Assembly (NCBI GenBank): GCA_004297825.1
Contig: SCSX01000068.1
Coordinates: 122,462-186,461, forward strand
DNA length: 64,000 nucleotides
Reading direction: 5' to 3'
DNA from: Spirochaetota bacterium
Lineage (GTDB): Bacteria; Spirochaetota; UBA4802; UBA5368
Shown here: in pieces, positions 55,313 through 63,122 of the stretch
Layout of the letters: every line of letters begins with the position of its first letter
Position numbering within the stretch: the first letter of the stretch is position 1
The notes under the pieces: model-generated
Databases searched by the model: none
What the model was told of the DNA's origin: nothing
What the model saw: the letters and a program-made list of their open reading frames with translations, nothing else
Program-made: the position numbers and the translations under genes

Positions 55313-56555
55313 CCCTCCCGGGATAGAGGACATCTTTCCCGACCGCATCGACAAATGGAACTTCGTGACCGGAACCGCGCGGGCCGCCTTCGCCGCGCAC
55401 AACTTCCGGGAAATCGTCATACCCGTGCTCGAATACACCGACGTCTTCGCCCGCGGCCTTGGCACCGACACCGACATCGTCTCGAAGGAAATGTTCACCT
55501 TCGAGGACCGCGGCGGCCGCAGCCTCACCCTGCGCCCCGAGGGCACCGCCTCGGTGGTGCGCGCCTATGTCTCCAACGGCGAGTACAACCGCCTTTCGAG
55601 CGCGAAATTCTTCTACTGCGGCCCCATGTTCCGCGCGGAGCGCCCCCAGAAGGGCAGGCTGCGCCAGTTCAACCAGTTCGGCGCCGAGTTCTTCGGCAGT
55701 TCCGACCCCTACTATGATTTCGAATCGATCGCGATGATGGACGCGATCACGAAAGGCGTGGGGATCGCCGATTATACCCTCCTGGTCAACTCGATCGGCT
55801 GCCCCGACTGCCGCGCCGGCTACATAAAGGAACTGAAGTCCTACTACCAGGGGCTTTCCGATAAGCTCTGCGAGGATTGCGTGCGCCGCCTCCAGACGAA
55901 CCCGCTCCGTCTCCTGGACTGCAAACAAGAGGGATGCGTCGCCCTGAAGGCCGATACGCCCCGTATCACGGAATTCCTGGACGAGGGATGCAGGACGCAC
56001 CACGCCGCGGTGAAAGAGTATCTGACCCAAAACTCCATCGCATTTAAGGAAGACCCCCTGCTGGTGCGGGGCCTGGACTACTACACCCGCACCACGTTCG
56101 AGTTCACGACCACGCGCCTGGGCGGACAGAACGCCTTCGCTGCCGGCGGGCGCTACGACAACCTCGTGGAGCAGTTCGGCGGCAAGCCCACCCCGGCGGT
56201 GGGATTCGCGGCCGGGATCGAGCGAATCCTGCTTATAATCGAAGACCGTGAGGTCCCGGCATCGCGCCTGGACGCGTATATCGTGCACGGTGGCGGCGCT
56301 TCTCTCGTTCGCGCGGTAAACCTGGCGTCGCTCCTGCGCGCCGCGGGCATATCGTGCGACCTGGAACCGGGCCAGAAGGGCTTCAAGGCGCAGTTCAAGA
56401 AGGCAGACAGGGAACGTGCGGCGTTCGCGCTCATCATAGGCGACGAGGAAGCGGCATCCGGCACCTGCATGGCGAAGCGCATGGATACGGGCGCCCAGGA
56501 ACCTGTTCCGCTTGAAAAATGTGTTGAATTTTTACGGAAAGCGCTGCACCTTTAA
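55302..56555 (+). CDS. hisS: Histidyl-tRNA synthetase
   Basis: 417 residues from ATG 55302, giving the conserved start NPPGIEDIFPDRIDKW; a longer frame from 55179 is inside the U32 gene. Class II motifs: RPEGTASVVRAYV, RAERPQKGRLRQFNQFGAE (motif 2), HisA-type LVRGLDYYTRTTFEF and AAGIERILL (motif 3). The C-terminal anticodon-binding domain runs from ~330. Charges tRNA-His. GACTC-less ribosome site: AGGGGGAC lies 5–12 bases upstream. Confidence 0.97.
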   Translation: MLVNPPGIEDIFPDRIDKWNFVTGTARAAFAAHNFREIVIPVLEYTDVFARGLGTDTDIVSKEMFTFEDRGGRSLTLRPEGTASVVRAYVSNGEYNRLSSAKFFYCGPMFRAERPQKGRLRQFNQFGAEFFGSSDPYYDFESIAMMDAITKGVGIADYTLLVNSIGCPDCRAGYIKELKSYYQGLSDKLCEDCVRRLQTNPLRLLDCKQEGCVALKADTPRITEFLDEGCRTHHAAVKEYLTQNSIAFKEDPLLVRGLDYYTRTTFEFTTTRLGGQNAFAAGGRYDNLVEQFGGKPTPAVGFAAGIERILLIIEDREVPASRLDAYIVHGGGASLVRAVNLASLLRAAGISCDLEPGQKGFKAQFKKADRERAAFALIIGDEEAASGTCMAKRMDTGAQEPVPLEKCVEFLRKALHL

Positions 56556-56636
56556 CAGGGTGAGCGCTCGCTCCTGTCATTCCGCGCTCATTTCCCACCG
56601 GCTTCCCGCCCCGAACGCGGGACCGGAACACGGCGA

Positions 56637-58517
56637 ATGCGGACGGCAGTTCCCGTCAAACAGGCGATGACGAAAATAGATATATTCAGGTTTCTTGACG
56701 AAGCGAGCGCGCGCGAGCCTTTCATCATGGACGTGCTTGGGGAAATCCTCTCCGCGCAGAATCGTTCCCTCCCCGAGGGGTCCACGCCGCTTGCCACGCC
56801 CGAGCATTTGAAGAAGACCCCCGCGGTCAAGATCCCCTTCAACCAGTCGCGCGAAAAGACCATCGACTACCTGCTGGACCTTCTTGCGACGCGCTTTCGC
56901 GAGCACGTCCGCGTGATCACCTCGTTCGACTTCCGTGTGGACGAGGAGAGCAAGCGCCTCGCCATCAATGAAACCAGGGAATATACCGTGGCCATGGGGC
57001 CCAAGGACCTGGAACACATCGCCGCGCAGCGCCTGGAGCGCTCGCGCGAAAGCCTCCAGGACCTTTTAAAGAAGTTCCGCTTCTTCAACCTGAGCAAGCT
57101 CATCCGCTCGGCCAGGAACAAGGACGAGATGCTCAGGATAATCGGGAGGGACGAGGGGAAGACCTTTTTCATCTTCAAGAACTTCTCGATGGACAAGAAC
57201 AAGGTGGAGGTCCAGGAGGACTACTGTTTCCACGCGGTGAACTACGGCGCGGTCCGCGATTCCATCAACATCGCGCGGCTGAACGAGATCATCGCGGCGT
57301 ACAACGAGCCCGTCATGCGCCGCCTCAAAAATTTCGGCATCCTGACCCCCGCCGTGAGCGATTACCGAGACCACAAGCTGGACTACGTCTTCAATATCCT
57401 GTTGAACGACATCCCCACCGTGCTCTCGGAAAGGGACCGCATCGACACCAAAAACGCCTTCAGCCTGCGCGCCGGGGTCATCAAGAGCGAGGAGATGCTC
57501 GATCCAGTGCAGACGATCGGCAAGGATATCGCCCGCCACGTGAACGAGTGCGTCCTGTGCCCCTCCGGGGACCTGACCGGCGTGATCCCCGAGCTCACCG
57601 ACGACGTCCTGAGACAATGGATGACGCCCGAAAACCTGCGCGCCTATCGCATCGTATCGCACGTGGGCGACGGCGGGGTGATTCACTTCATCGACGGGGC
57701 CCGGCTCGTCGCGCACTTCGAGGACCTGGTGAATCGCTCGATCGCCAATCCCGAAAAGCTCGACTCCATGCAGCACGCGGAAAAAACGAAGATCCTGAAT
57801 TCCCTGGACATCCTCTGCCGCGTATCGCGCGGGATTCTGAGCTCCACCGAGCGCCGCCGCGAGCTGCAATACACGGATGAAGACGCGGCGAAGCTGAAGG
57901 GCCTGGCGGAAGCCTTCGACGCGTGGCAGAAGCAGAAGCAGGAAAAAGAGAAGCGGCAGCACGAAGCGCAGCGGGTTCCCGCGGCCGGCGCCCGGCCCAC
58001 ATCAAAGTCGTTCATCGGGGCGATACTCGATTTCTTCCGGTCGCTGTTCGGCGGCAAGGAGAGCCCCGTCCCGCGCGCCCGGGAAATCAGCACCGTTGCG
58101 GAAAGGCCGGTCGCGCCGCACATCAAGCCCTACATACGGCGCACCGCCGAGTCCCAGGCGCCGCTCATCCCCCTCTCGGACATGATCGAGCTCATACCGG
58201 AAAACGACGAGACCGTGAGCCAGCTCATCGAGGAAATCCGCGAGAAAAACGTGCGTATCGTGGTTCCCGTGTACGGCGCGCGGGACGTGCTCTACCCCAA
58301 GCGCAGCCAGAAGCTCCTCATACCCGACATCGAGTATCTCCTGGTACCCGTGGACGCCGCGCGCTCGCCGGAAACGGTAATCGCCTTCACGCAATCCGTC
58401 GAGGGGACCAAGGTGAAAGACGAGGTCATCTCCACCAGGGCGATCATCGCCATAGAGAAATATCTCCTCAAGCACTACCGCCAGCGCCGCTCGCAGCTGA
58501 TACGCCGGGAGATGTAA
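56637..58517 (+). CDS. Large conserved-looking protein of unknown function
   Basis: 626 residues, no family recognised. ATG 56637 or 56667 could be the start; both lack a strong ribosome site. N-terminal ~400 residues are mixed alpha/beta with FKNFSMDKNKVEVQEDYCFH and RLNEIIAAYNEPVMRRLKNFG, then a Lys/Gln/Glu-rich linker (WQKQKQEKEKRQHEAQR), a short hydrophobic stretch FIGAILDFFRSLFGG that could peripherally anchor it, and a C-terminal ~130 residues ending in a basic tail. No signal peptide. It follows hisS at 80 bases and may be co-transcribed. Confidence 0.7.
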   Translation: MRTAVPVKQAMTKIDIFRFLDEASAREPFIMDVLGEILSAQNRSLPEGSTPLATPEHLKKTPAVKIPFNQSREKTIDYLLDLLATRFREHVRVITSFDFRVDEESKRLAINETREYTVAMGPKDLEHIAAQRLERSRESLQDLLKKFRFFNLSKLIRSARNKDEMLRIIGRDEGKTFFIFKNFSMDKNKVEVQEDYCFHAVNYGAVRDSINIARLNEIIAAYNEPVMRRLKNFGILTPAVSDYRDHKLDYVFNILLNDIPTVLSERDRIDTKNAFSLRAGVIKSEEMLDPVQTIGKDIARHVNECVLCPSGDLTGVIPELTDDVLRQWMTPENLRAYRIVSHVGDGGVIHFIDGARLVAHFEDLVNRSIANPEKLDSMQHAEKTKILNSLDILCRVSRGILSSTERRRELQYTDEDAAKLKGLAEAFDAWQKQKQEKEKRQHEAQRVPAAGARPTSKSFIGAILDFFRSLFGGKESPVPRAREISTVAERPVAPHIKPYIRRTAESQAPLIPLSDMIELIPENDETVSQLIEEIREKNVRIVVPVYGARDVLYPKRSQKLLIPDIEYLLVPVDAARSPETVIAFTQSVEGTKVKDEVISTRAIIAIEKYLLKHYRQRRSQLIRREM

Positions 58518-58612
58518 GCCCGTAATCCACGGTTGGCGAGGAAATACGCATCTCAAATCAAGCTTGACTCCAGCCGCCGTATCTTAATTTCATCTGATGC
58601 TTTCTTATTTTA

Positions 58613-58801
58613 GCCACGGATTTACACGGATTTTCACGGATGATGCCGTTATCCAAACGTGCGTAATGGCCTTAAATTATATCGATTGAAATGGAATTCG
58701 GGGAATCAGTAGCCAGACCGGACGTCCCGGAGCTATTCAATACTATGAGTTTTTCCTGTTGTATCGGCCAGATCCGTGTAAATCCGCGAAAATCCGCGGC
58801 C
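58613..58801. repeat. Inverted-repeat element built from ~10-base CGGATTT units
   Basis: Left arm 58613–58641 reads GCCACGGATTTACACGGATT and on to TTCACGGAT: three ~10-base units. The right arm 58772–58801 is the inverted copy, matching at 25 of 30 bases. About 130 bases of unremarkable sequence lie between. The same architecture with other units occurs at 17389–17460. Confidence 0.65.
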
Positions 58802-58934
58802 AAATTCTTTTCGCCTCAACGCCCCGATTATTCCGCATTCCGGGCAGGATCCAGCGAATCAGCGCACGCGATCGAAAATACCCGACGGCATTCGCGGCAA
58901 GCCGCAGATATTTCCTCGTCCCCTGAATAAACCA

Positions 58935-58990
58935 AGGGCCCGGATTTAAACCCGGGCCCCATATGAAAGCGCGGAAATATATCCGCGCTC
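58935..58990 (-). terminator. Tandem hairpin terminators of the fmdB-type gene
   Basis: Two hairpins past the stop on the minus strand. The nearer (58969–58990) has stem AGCGCGGA/TCCGCGCT. The farther (58935–58958) has GGGCCCGG against its complement around an ATTTAAA-type centre. T runs are short (TTTC, TTGGTTT), so termination is plausible, not certain. Confidence 0.55.
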
Positions 58991-59004
58991 GCTTTTCCCG
59001 CACG

Positions 59005-59292
59005 TCAGGCCCCGCAGGGCTCCCCTGAACACGACGCGCACGCCGGTGAAGCCGCCGGCTCTGACTTTGAATCGGTGGACGCGGCTGCCGGGCATTCCTT
59101 GCCCTTGCCCTTCCCCTTGTAATCGTTCACGTAAAACCCCGAACCCTTGAAGATGATCCCAATCCCGGAGCTGATGAGCCTCCTGGCCTTCTCCCCGCAT
59201 TTCTCGCAATTGGCTATGGGCTCGTCCTTGATGGACTGGAAAACTTCGAATTTATGCGCGCATTTCACGCACTCGTAATCATAGGTGGGCAC
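59005..59292 (-). CDS. FmdB-type zinc-ribbon protein
   Basis: 95 residues from GTG 59292, chosen by GGAGG 6 bases upstream. Start MPTYDYECVKCAHKFEVFQS and NCEKCGEKARRL give the CxxC...CxxC zinc ribbon. IFKGSGFYVNDYK is the usual end of the domain. An Ala/Ser/Cys-rich tail follows. Function of FmdB-type putative regulators is unproven. Last gene before the accessory island; transcribed alone. Confidence 0.9.
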   Translation of the reverse strand: MPTYDYECVKCAHKFEVFQSIKDEPIANCEKCGEKARRLISSGIGIIFKGSGFYVNDYKGKGKGKECPAAASTDSKSEPAASPACASCSGEPCGA

Positions 59293-59392
59293 GATAAACC
59301 TCCATAAATCAGTGAATCTGACCAGAAACGGCGATAATGCCTTTTAGTCAAGGATAATATGTCCGGGTCGGGCGCACATTAACATTCGCGCG

Positions 59393-59773
59393 TCAATCCA
59401 ACCCGTAACGCTCCTTTTTCCCCAAAAACGTGTTCAGTTTTTTATCAAGAGTCCAGACTTTCGCCCCCGCGCGTCGGGCCGCGATGACGATCGCGCAATT
59501 GATCAAGCCTATCCCTTTCGAGAATAAATTGCCCTCCGAAAACAGCCTTCCGGCCTCGATCCAAACACCGGCCGTATCGACTTTGGGAAGGTTGGTCCAA
59601 TATGAATTGATAACGTCCCCCTCCCTGGTATTCCTCGCCCCCTGCATCAATTCACCAAAAATCCACTCAAGCCCGATAACTTGACGGTTTTCCAGAAGGA
59701 GCCTAACTTCCGGAAAGAAGAGGGGATTGTTCCGCAGAAACTCGATCCAGACCGAGGTATCGATGACGATCAT
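59393..59773 (-). CDS. vapC: VapC-type PIN-domain toxin
   Basis: 126 residues. PIN residues: Asp5 in VIDTSVW, Glu in FGELMQGAR and Asp in WTLDKKLN. The third acidic position, normally Asp, is Asn in GLINCAIVIAA, so metal binding may be weaker or the call may reflect a natural variant. PIN toxins cut tRNA or rRNA. The start overlaps the antitoxin stop by 4 bases. On the minus strand, opposite to the rest of the island. Confidence 0.85.
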   Translation of the reverse strand: MIVIDTSVWIEFLRNNPLFFPEVRLLLENRQVIGLEWIFGELMQGARNTREGDVINSYWTNLPKVDTAGVWIEAGRLFSEGNLFSKGIGLINCAIVIAARRAGAKVWTLDKKLNTFLGKKERYGLD

Positions 59774-59985
59774 CGGCTTCGATTGGCGGTTCGGACGTCA
59801 CGGGCGGAAAAACCGTCCCGGAAACGCAGGGGGGATTCGGATATTTCGTTATTGAGCGCGATAATTCTCTTGATGGCGATCCATTCTTCCAGGGCGATCA
59901 GAAGGCTATCGGTAATATTCTTACCGTGAGCGAGCTTCTTTACATCGCTCACGATTTCATCGGGTAAGATTGCCGTTACTTTCAT
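59770..59985 (-). CDS. VapB-like antitoxin
   Basis: 71 residues from ATG 59985; a longer frame to 60021 would precede the mapped promoter's start site. Start VTAILPDEIVSDVKKLAHGK followed by ITDSLLIALEEWI is the ribbon-helix-helix pattern; the C-terminal SPLRFRDGFSARDVR is the probable toxin-binding tail. Coupled to the PIN toxin. The ATG lies 7 bases from -10 TATATT, so the transcript is leaderless. Confidence 0.75.
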   Translation of the reverse strand: MKVTAILPDEIVSDVKKLAHGKNITDSLLIALEEWIAIKRIIALNNEISESPLRFRDGFSARDVRTANRSR

Positions 59986-59992
59986 ATGATGC

Positions 59993-60021
59993 AATATACG
60001 ATAGTCAATACGATAAATCAA
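59993..60021 (-). promoter_or_regulatory. Leaderless promoter of the VapBC-like pair
   Basis: Minus strand: TTGATT (60016–60021), 17-base spacer, TATATT (59993–59998), then 7 bases to the ATG. Direct repeats TATCGTAT in spacer and -10 region may be the antitoxin operator. Confidence 0.7.
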
Positions 60022-60067
60022 GCGATTTATTCATGTGAATGTATGGGGAACCATATTTCAATTACTC

Positions 60068-60104
60068 TTGACATCAAGGTACTAATGTATATACATTGTA
60101 TAAA
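60068..60104 (+). promoter_or_regulatory. Promoter and palindromic operator of mazEF
   Basis: TTGACA (60068–60073) with -10 candidates TATACA (60090–60095) or TATAAA (60099–60104). The perfect palindrome AATGTATATACATT (60084–60097) overlaps the first -10 and looks like the MazE/MazF operator. Unlike its neighbours this unit has a short leader with AAGGGGGAG before the ATG. Confidence 0.65.
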
Positions 60105-60120
60105 CATGCAAGGGGGAGCC

Positions 60121-60360
60121 ATGGTCACCAAAATCCATAAATGGGGAAACAGCCTGGGTATTCGGATTCCCGGCGTGATGGCGCGCGAGCTGAATTTAAG
60201 CGACGGCGTATCTATTGAAATCATTCAGAATGGCGACACAATCGTCATCACACAGAGGCACGATAACGGGAAGCTCAGTAACAAGCTGCGTAAAATCCGA
60301 AGCTCAAACCTTCATGAAGAAATCGCGACAGGCGATCGGTCCGGGAACGAAGCATGGTAA
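60121..60360 (+). CDS. mazE: MazE-type antitoxin
   Basis: 79 residues from ATG 60121, preceded by AAGGGGGAG; the longer frame from 59986 runs through the promoter. AbrB/SpoVT swapped-hairpin domain: IHKWGNSLGIRIPGVMA, then ELNLSDGVSIEII and GDTIVIT. The flexible acidic tail should block the toxin. Its stop overlaps the toxin ATG by 7 bases, the standard coupling. Confidence 0.9.
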   Translation: MVTKIHKWGNSLGIRIPGVMARELNLSDGVSIEIIQNGDTIVITQRHDNGKLSNKLRKIRSSNLHEEIATGDRSGNEAW

Positions 60361-60692
60361 AAGACAAAAAGTATTTTCCCGAAAGGAGCGACGTGGTATG
60401 GCTGGATTTCTCACCGCAAACAGGCCATGAGCACAGCGGCAGAAGGCCCGCGGTTGTGCTGTCTCCCGGAGAATATAACAAAAAGACCGGGCTGGCGATC
60501 TTTTGCCCCATAACCAGCAAGAAGAAGGGCTATCCATTCGAAGTCGGTGTGACGGGCATAATTTCGGGGGTGATACTCTCGGACCAGGTGAAAAGCCTGG
60601 ACTGGAGAACCCGAAATGCGGAATTTGTCATGCGACTTCCGGAAGACATCCTGAAGGAACTATCCGATAATCTGAAATTGTTGATTTATTGA
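60354..60692 (+). CDS. mazF: MazF endoribonuclease toxin
   Basis: 112 residues. Marks: RSDVVWLDFSPQTGHEHSGR, RPAVVLSPGEYN, FCPITSKKKGYPFEV (with the catalytic-loop Lys/Thr) and LSDQVKSLDWRTRN. Cuts mRNA at a short motif unless bound by MazE. Follows mazE in operon; its stop is ~20 bases before the inverted-repeat operator of the DUF4143 gene. Confidence 0.93.
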   Translation: MVKDKKYFPERSDVVWLDFSPQTGHEHSGRRPAVVLSPGEYNKKTGLAIFCPITSKKKGYPFEVGVTGIISGVILSDQVKSLDWRTRNAEFVMRLPEDILKELSDNLKLLIY

Positions 60693-60711
60693 TACATCCT
60701 CCGCCCCGACC

Positions 60712-60765
60712 ATTATCGCATGCATCGTAAAATGGACTTGACTGATTTACGATGTATGCGATAAT
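60712..60765 (+). promoter_or_regulatory. Leaderless promoter within a 20-bp inverted repeat, DUF4143 gene
   Basis: TTGACT (60738–60743), 16-base spacer, extended -10 TGCGATAAT (GATAAT at 60760–60765), then 8 bases to ATG 60774. Inverted repeat arms 60712–60731 and 60746–60765 match at 19 of 20 bases and cover the spacer and -10, so a bound repressor should exclude RNA polymerase. Confidence 0.75.
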
Positions 60766-60773
60766 AGTCGACA

Positions 60774-61976
60774 ATGAAAAGAGTGTATGAAGAGATTCTG
60801 AAAGAACATTTCCGCAATGACCGCCAGATGGCATTCGTGTCTGGTCCCCGCCAGGTTGGCAAAACCACCACGTGCCGTACTTTCGAGCCGGAAATCCACT
60901 ATTTCAACTGGGATGACATGAAAGACCGAGCGCTTATCGCGGGCGGCCCGGATAAAACGCTCCGGGATGTTCGGCTGGATATATTAGGCGCATCGCCGCG
61001 CTTCATCGTATTTGACGAGCTCCACAAATACGGAAAGTGGAAGACCTTTGTGAAAGGCCTGTTTGACAAACACAAAGAGGACCTGAATATCGTCGTGACA
61101 GGAAGCTCAAGACTCGACGTGTTTAAAAAAGGAGGGGACAGCCTCATGGGCCGATACTTCAGGTATCGCATGCATCCGCTCTCCCTGGCTGAGCTGCTGA
61201 ACCCATACCCATCAGCCGCCGAAACCCGTTCTCCCATTGAACATTCCGGGGACGATACGCTTGCGCGTCTCTTCAAATTCGGAGGATTCCCCGAACCGTA
61301 CCTGAAAGCATCCTCTAGGTTTTCCACGCGGTGGAACTCCCTCAGGGGGCAGCAGCTCTTCCGGGAAGACCTGCGCGATACCAGCCGGGTTCACGAACTT
61401 GGCCAGATCGAGCTCCTGGCGGAACTGCTGAAAAGCCAGACGGGCCAGCTTACAAGCTATTCGAGTCTGGCACGAAAAGTGAATATTTCCGTCGATACCG
61501 TTAAGCGCTGGCTCCGGCTCCTCTCAGCAGTCCATTATTGTTATCTTATCCGCCCCTGGACAAAAAACGTGACCCGTTCGCTTCTGAAAGAGCCCAAGGT
61601 ATTCCTCTGGGACTGGACACTCATCGATGACGATGGGGCCCGGTTTGAAAACCTGATCGCCGGCCATTTATTGAAAGCGGTTCATTTCTGGACCGACAGG
61701 GGTATGGGCATATATGAGCTATTTTTCCTCCGGGATAAATCAGGACGGGAAGTGGATTTCCTGGTAACGAAAGACGACAAGCCCTGGTTCCTGGTCGAGG
61801 CAAAACTGTCCGCCAATAAGCCTATCGGCAACAGCCTGGGGTATTTTCAAAATTCCACGGGCGCAAAACACGCGTTTCAGGTCGCCTATGATATGGGTCC
61901 CATTATGAAGGATTGTTTTTCGAAAATTGATCCCGTGATTGTTCCTGCGCGTACGTTCCTTACGCAGCTTGTGTAA
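60774..61976 (+). CDS. AAA ATPase with DUF4143 (PD-(D/E)XK-like) domain
   Basis: 400 residues, paralogue of the gene at 22314–23480: shared P-loop GPRQVGKTT, YFNWDD, DELHKYGKWK, VTGSSRLD and GGDSLMGRYF. The winged-helix linker is TSYSSLARKVNISVDTVKRW. The nuclease-like end has FENLIAGHLLKAV, GREVDFLV and WFLVEAKLS. Residue substitutions are spread along the whole length, so the copies are old relatives, not a recent duplication. Sits between two toxin–antitoxin pairs. The TAA is the first base pair-half of a 50-base palindrome. Confidence 0.9.
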   Translation: MKRVYEEILKEHFRNDRQMAFVSGPRQVGKTTTCRTFEPEIHYFNWDDMKDRALIAGGPDKTLRDVRLDILGASPRFIVFDELHKYGKWKTFVKGLFDKHKEDLNIVVTGSSRLDVFKKGGDSLMGRYFRYRMHPLSLAELLNPYPSAAETRSPIEHSGDDTLARLFKFGGFPEPYLKASSRFSTRWNSLRGQQLFREDLRDTSRVHELGQIELLAELLKSQTGQLTSYSSLARKVNISVDTVKRWLRLLSAVHYCYLIRPWTKNVTRSLLKEPKVFLWDWTLIDDDGARFENLIAGHLLKAVHFWTDRGMGIYELFFLRDKSGREVDFLVTKDDKPWFLVEAKLSANKPIGNSLGYFQNSTGAKHAFQVAYDMGPIMKDCFSKIDPVIVPARTFLTQLV

Positions 61977-62025
61977 TATAAAGGATGAAGGCGCGCAAAC
62001 GTTTGCGCGCCTTCATCCTTTATAT
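61976..62025. repeat. Perfect 50-bp palindrome, family copy 2
   Basis: Core 61986–62015 is shared with copies 1 and 3; flanks ATATAAAGGA/TCCTTTATAT keep perfect symmetry. It starts on the last base of the ATPase stop codon and ends 1 base before the -35 of the next unit, so it may insulate the two. Confidence 0.85.
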
Positions 62026-62026
62026 A

Positions 62027-62063
62027 TTGACACAATACCACCTTGGTGGTATATTCGTGGTAT
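62027..62063 (+). promoter_or_regulatory. Leaderless promoter and operator of the CopG–MazF pair
   Basis: TTGACA (62027–62032), 17-base spacer, TATATT (62050–62055), then 6 bases to ATG 62062, placing transcription start on the ATG. Inverted repeat ATACCACC-TT-GGTGGTAT (62035–62052) overlaps the -10, with a third GTGGTAT at 62057–62063: a probable antitoxin operator. Confidence 0.8.
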
Positions 62064-62292
62064 GAAAATGAAAACCTCGATAACCATCGCAAACGAGCTT
62101 TTACAGGAAATCGATACCCTCCTACAAGGAAAGGGGAACAGATCCGGCTTAATCGAGAAGGCTGTGAAGGAGTATATCGATCGAATCAAGCGAACAGGCC
62201 GGAACAAGACGGATATCGAGCTTATTAACAGCTCACTTGAGGAATTGAACAAAGAAGCTCTTGATGTTCTGGATTACCAGGTAAAATCTTGA
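62062..62292 (+). CDS. CopG/ribbon-helix-helix antitoxin
   Basis: 76 residues from ATG 62062; the longer frame from 61939 crosses the palindrome and promoter. [20 protein letters not shown] and [16 protein letters not shown] give the strand–helix–helix DNA-binding unit. The tail from ~50 should bind the toxin. Its stop overlaps the toxin TTG start. Confidence 0.85.
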   Translation: MKMKTSITIANELLQEIDTLLQGKGNRSGLIEKAVKEYIDRIKRTGRNKTDIELINSSLEELNKEALDVLDYQVKS

Positions 62293-62618
62293 ATCGCGGT
62301 GACTTGTTCCGGGTATACAAGGGGATGCGGCATGATCAAAAAAATTATCGCGTATTCGTCGTGGTAAGCCGTCAGGCGCTTGTCGATTCAAAATTTTCCA
62401 CGGTCATTTGCGCCCCCATTTATAGTAATTACTCGGGCATATCCACCCAGGTGCCGGTGGGGCCGGATGAGGGCTTAAAGCATGAAAGCTGCATATTCTG
62501 CGACGAGCTTATCAGCATTCCTAAAAACAACCTCACCGACTATATCGGCTCCCTTTCATGGGGGAAGGTTCAGGAATTGAATTCGGCACTAAGGATTGCA
62601 GTCGATAGTGAAATATAA
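62289..62618 (+). CDS. PemK/MazF-type toxin
   Basis: 109 residues from TTG 62289. Marks: [46 protein letters not shown] and [15 protein letters not shown]. MazF-like endoribonuclease fold. Diverged from the mazF copy 1.6 kb upstream, so the pairs are independent systems. The antitoxin class also differs (CopG versus AbrB). Confidence 0.88.
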   Translation: MNRGDLFRVYKGMRHDQKNYRVFVVVSRQALVDSKFSTVICAPIYSNYSGISTQVPVGPDEGLKHESCIFCDELISIPKNNLTDYIGSLSWGKVQELNSALRIAVDSEI

Positions 62619-62626
62619 ATCCATGC

Positions 62627-62674
62627 CCCGCCTCTTGAAGGCGCGCAAACGTTTGCGCGCCTTCAAGAGGCGGG
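62627..62674. repeat. Perfect 48-bp palindrome, family copy 3
   Basis: Core 62636–62665 is identical to copy 2; flanks CCCGCCTCT/AGAGGCGGG differ but remain exactly symmetric. Sits past the toxin stop and before the convergent DUF2283 gene. No T run follows on either side. Confidence 0.85.
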
Positions 62675-62712
62675 CCCCCCATCATCCCATCTGGACGCCC
62701 CATAATCTCGTT

Positions 62713-62913
62713 TCATACCACTTCATATTGCAGTGAATGATAATTCACCGGGGAAGCCCTTTTCGACAGGTTCAATATTTCAATACCTACCACCTGATTG
62801 TTACCGTTCAAATCAACAATTACCCCGGGCGCGACTTCCTGAGACTCGAAAATCGCATCATCATCCAATCTAAGATATAATGCGTCCGCTTTTTCATCGA
62901 TTTTGAGCTTCAT
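62713..62913 (-). CDS. DUF2283 family protein
   Basis: 66 residues. MKLKIDEKADALYLRLDDD and GVIVDLNGNNQVVGIEIL are the family pattern. These small proteins usually follow a DUF4258 gene and are suspected to be toxin–antitoxin parts. Here the upstream frame is short and broken (see 62924–63061). GAGAGGGAAG precedes the ATG. Confidence 0.88.
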   Translation of the reverse strand: MKLKIDEKADALYLRLDDDAIFESQEVAPGVIVDLNGNNQVVGIEILNLSKRASPVNYHSLQYEVV

Positions 62914-62923
62914 AGCTTCCCTC

Positions 62924-63061
62924 TCATGGTTCTGTCAAAGTAAGCGTTATATGCCCAGCTTCGGCATAATACTCAACAGTCCCTGTGGTGCGAGGGCGCG
63001 TTAGCGTTTGCACGCCTTCGTACCTGGAACCCAATAATTGCCGTTCGATCTCTAAATTCCA
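62924..63061 (-). pseudogene. Possible remnant frame upstream of DUF2283, crossed by palindrome copy 4
   Basis: A minus-strand frame of 45 codons, closed upstream by TGA, ends GTVEYYAEAGHITLTLTEP. Its stop is 10 bases before the DUF2283 ATG, so it is placed where the partner gene should be. The degenerate fourth copy of the palindrome (62992–63019, about 23 of 28 core bases) lies in the middle of it. Could be the rump of a partner gene or a chance frame. Confidence 0.3.
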
Positions 63062-63122
63062 TCATCAAGTGCAAGAAATAGACCATGTGCTATTTTTCCG
63101 TCAACTGGGGTCAATAATCATC

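Larger units (their letters stand above)
58518..59004. other. Intergenic region with inverted-repeat element and terminators
   Basis: 487 bases holding the decamer element (58613–58801) and two hairpins near fmdB (58935–58990). A plus-strand frame at 58691–58930 runs through the repeat and is not called. No gene is seen. Confidence 0.5.

Noticed and set aside
58691..58930. 79-codon frame in the repeat region
   Set aside because: Composed largely of the inverted-repeat arm; no ribosome site.
60068..62063. CRISPR-like reading of the repeated short palindromes in the island
   Set aside because: Copies are few, irregularly spaced and each sits at a promoter; no repeat–spacer array is present.
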